DNA of 64,000 nt, taken from Anabaena sp. PCC 7108. GTDB lineage: Bacteria > Cyanobacteriota > Cyanobacteriia > Cyanobacteriales > Nostocaceae. Numbering within the stretch: position 1 is the stretch's first letter; every line of letters starts with the position of its first letter. The position numbers and the translations under genes were made by a program. Where the stretch lies: NCBI RefSeq assembly GCF_000332135.1, contig NZ_KB235896.1:1313403-1377402 (forward strand), written 5' to 3'. The notes under the pieces were generated by a model. The model ran no database searches. It was not told where the DNA came from and worked only from the letters and a program-made list of their open reading frames with translations. Positions 63,968 to 64,000 of this stretch are shown piece by piece.

Positions 63968-64000
63968 ACTACTGCTGAGAGATTTTGGTGCGGATGGATT

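Overview
The window reads as chromosome of a filamentous, probably heterocyst-forming cyanobacterium (Nostocales). The evidence is frequent GCGATCGC (HIP1) octamers, several heptanucleotide tandem arrays typical of Nostoc/Anabaena genomes, a giant Ser/Thr-kinase/AAA/GAF/histidine-kinase hybrid, a PEP-CTERM protein, two PspA/Vipp1 paralogues, and abundant MITE-like elements and decayed insertion sequences. No rRNA, tRNA or CRISPR array was recognised.

Layout. (1) 1-9.6 kb is accessory DNA of phage/plasmid type: a leftward block with a Mu gp28-like large terminase (cut by the window edge), a Mu gp27-like small terminase subunit and a Mor-family activator; two divergent antirepressor-like genes around a small XRE repressor and a palindromic operator; then a ParA-type ATPase carrying an N-terminal nuclease-like domain, preceded by 16 perfect tandem copies of an 11-bp unit. 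(2) 9.9-25.2 kb is a leftward five-gene operon: a protein with two nitronate-monooxygenase-like (PfaD/ER-type) domains followed by KS-AT-ACP, a KR-DH protein, a KS-AT protein, a PqqD/M50-like/HlyD fusion and a sulfotransferase. The architecture is that of a stripped-down PUFA-synthase-like (secondary lipid) system. (3) 25.2-42.3 kb holds mostly ordinary genes (zinc-ribbon peptide, rlmN, hybrid kinase, cobM, lgt, coaD, a coiled-coil protein), a vapBC pair with a nonsense mutation in the toxin, a complete IS4-type element, and a SpoIIE-type phosphatase with its STAS partner. (4) 42.3-52.4 kb is a second specialised locus: leftward APS kinase, a second sulfotransferase and a repeat/propeller-like protein, and a rightward operon of TPR protein, ACP-sulfotransferase fusion, alpha/beta-hydrolase (thioesterase-like), a second propeller-like protein and another alpha/beta-hydrolase. 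(5) 52.4-64 kb has a C5-methyltransferase with a frameshifted restriction endonuclease flanked by 241-bp direct repeats, then uvrC, a PEP-CTERM protein, an aminotransferase, a thioredoxin-like protein, two PspA/Vipp1 paralogues and a membrane protein.

How the genes may work together. Loci 2 and 4 look like two halves of one pathway. Each carries a close paralogue of the same sulfotransferase subfamily; locus 4 supplies PAPS through an APS kinase and carries an ACP-ST followed by a TE-like hydrolase, the same domain order as the offloading end of CurM and the cyanobacterial olefin synthase; locus 2 supplies the chain-building enzymes. The inferred product is a sulfated and/or terminally desaturated polyketide-like lipid. 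That pathway assignment is inference, and the product is unknown.
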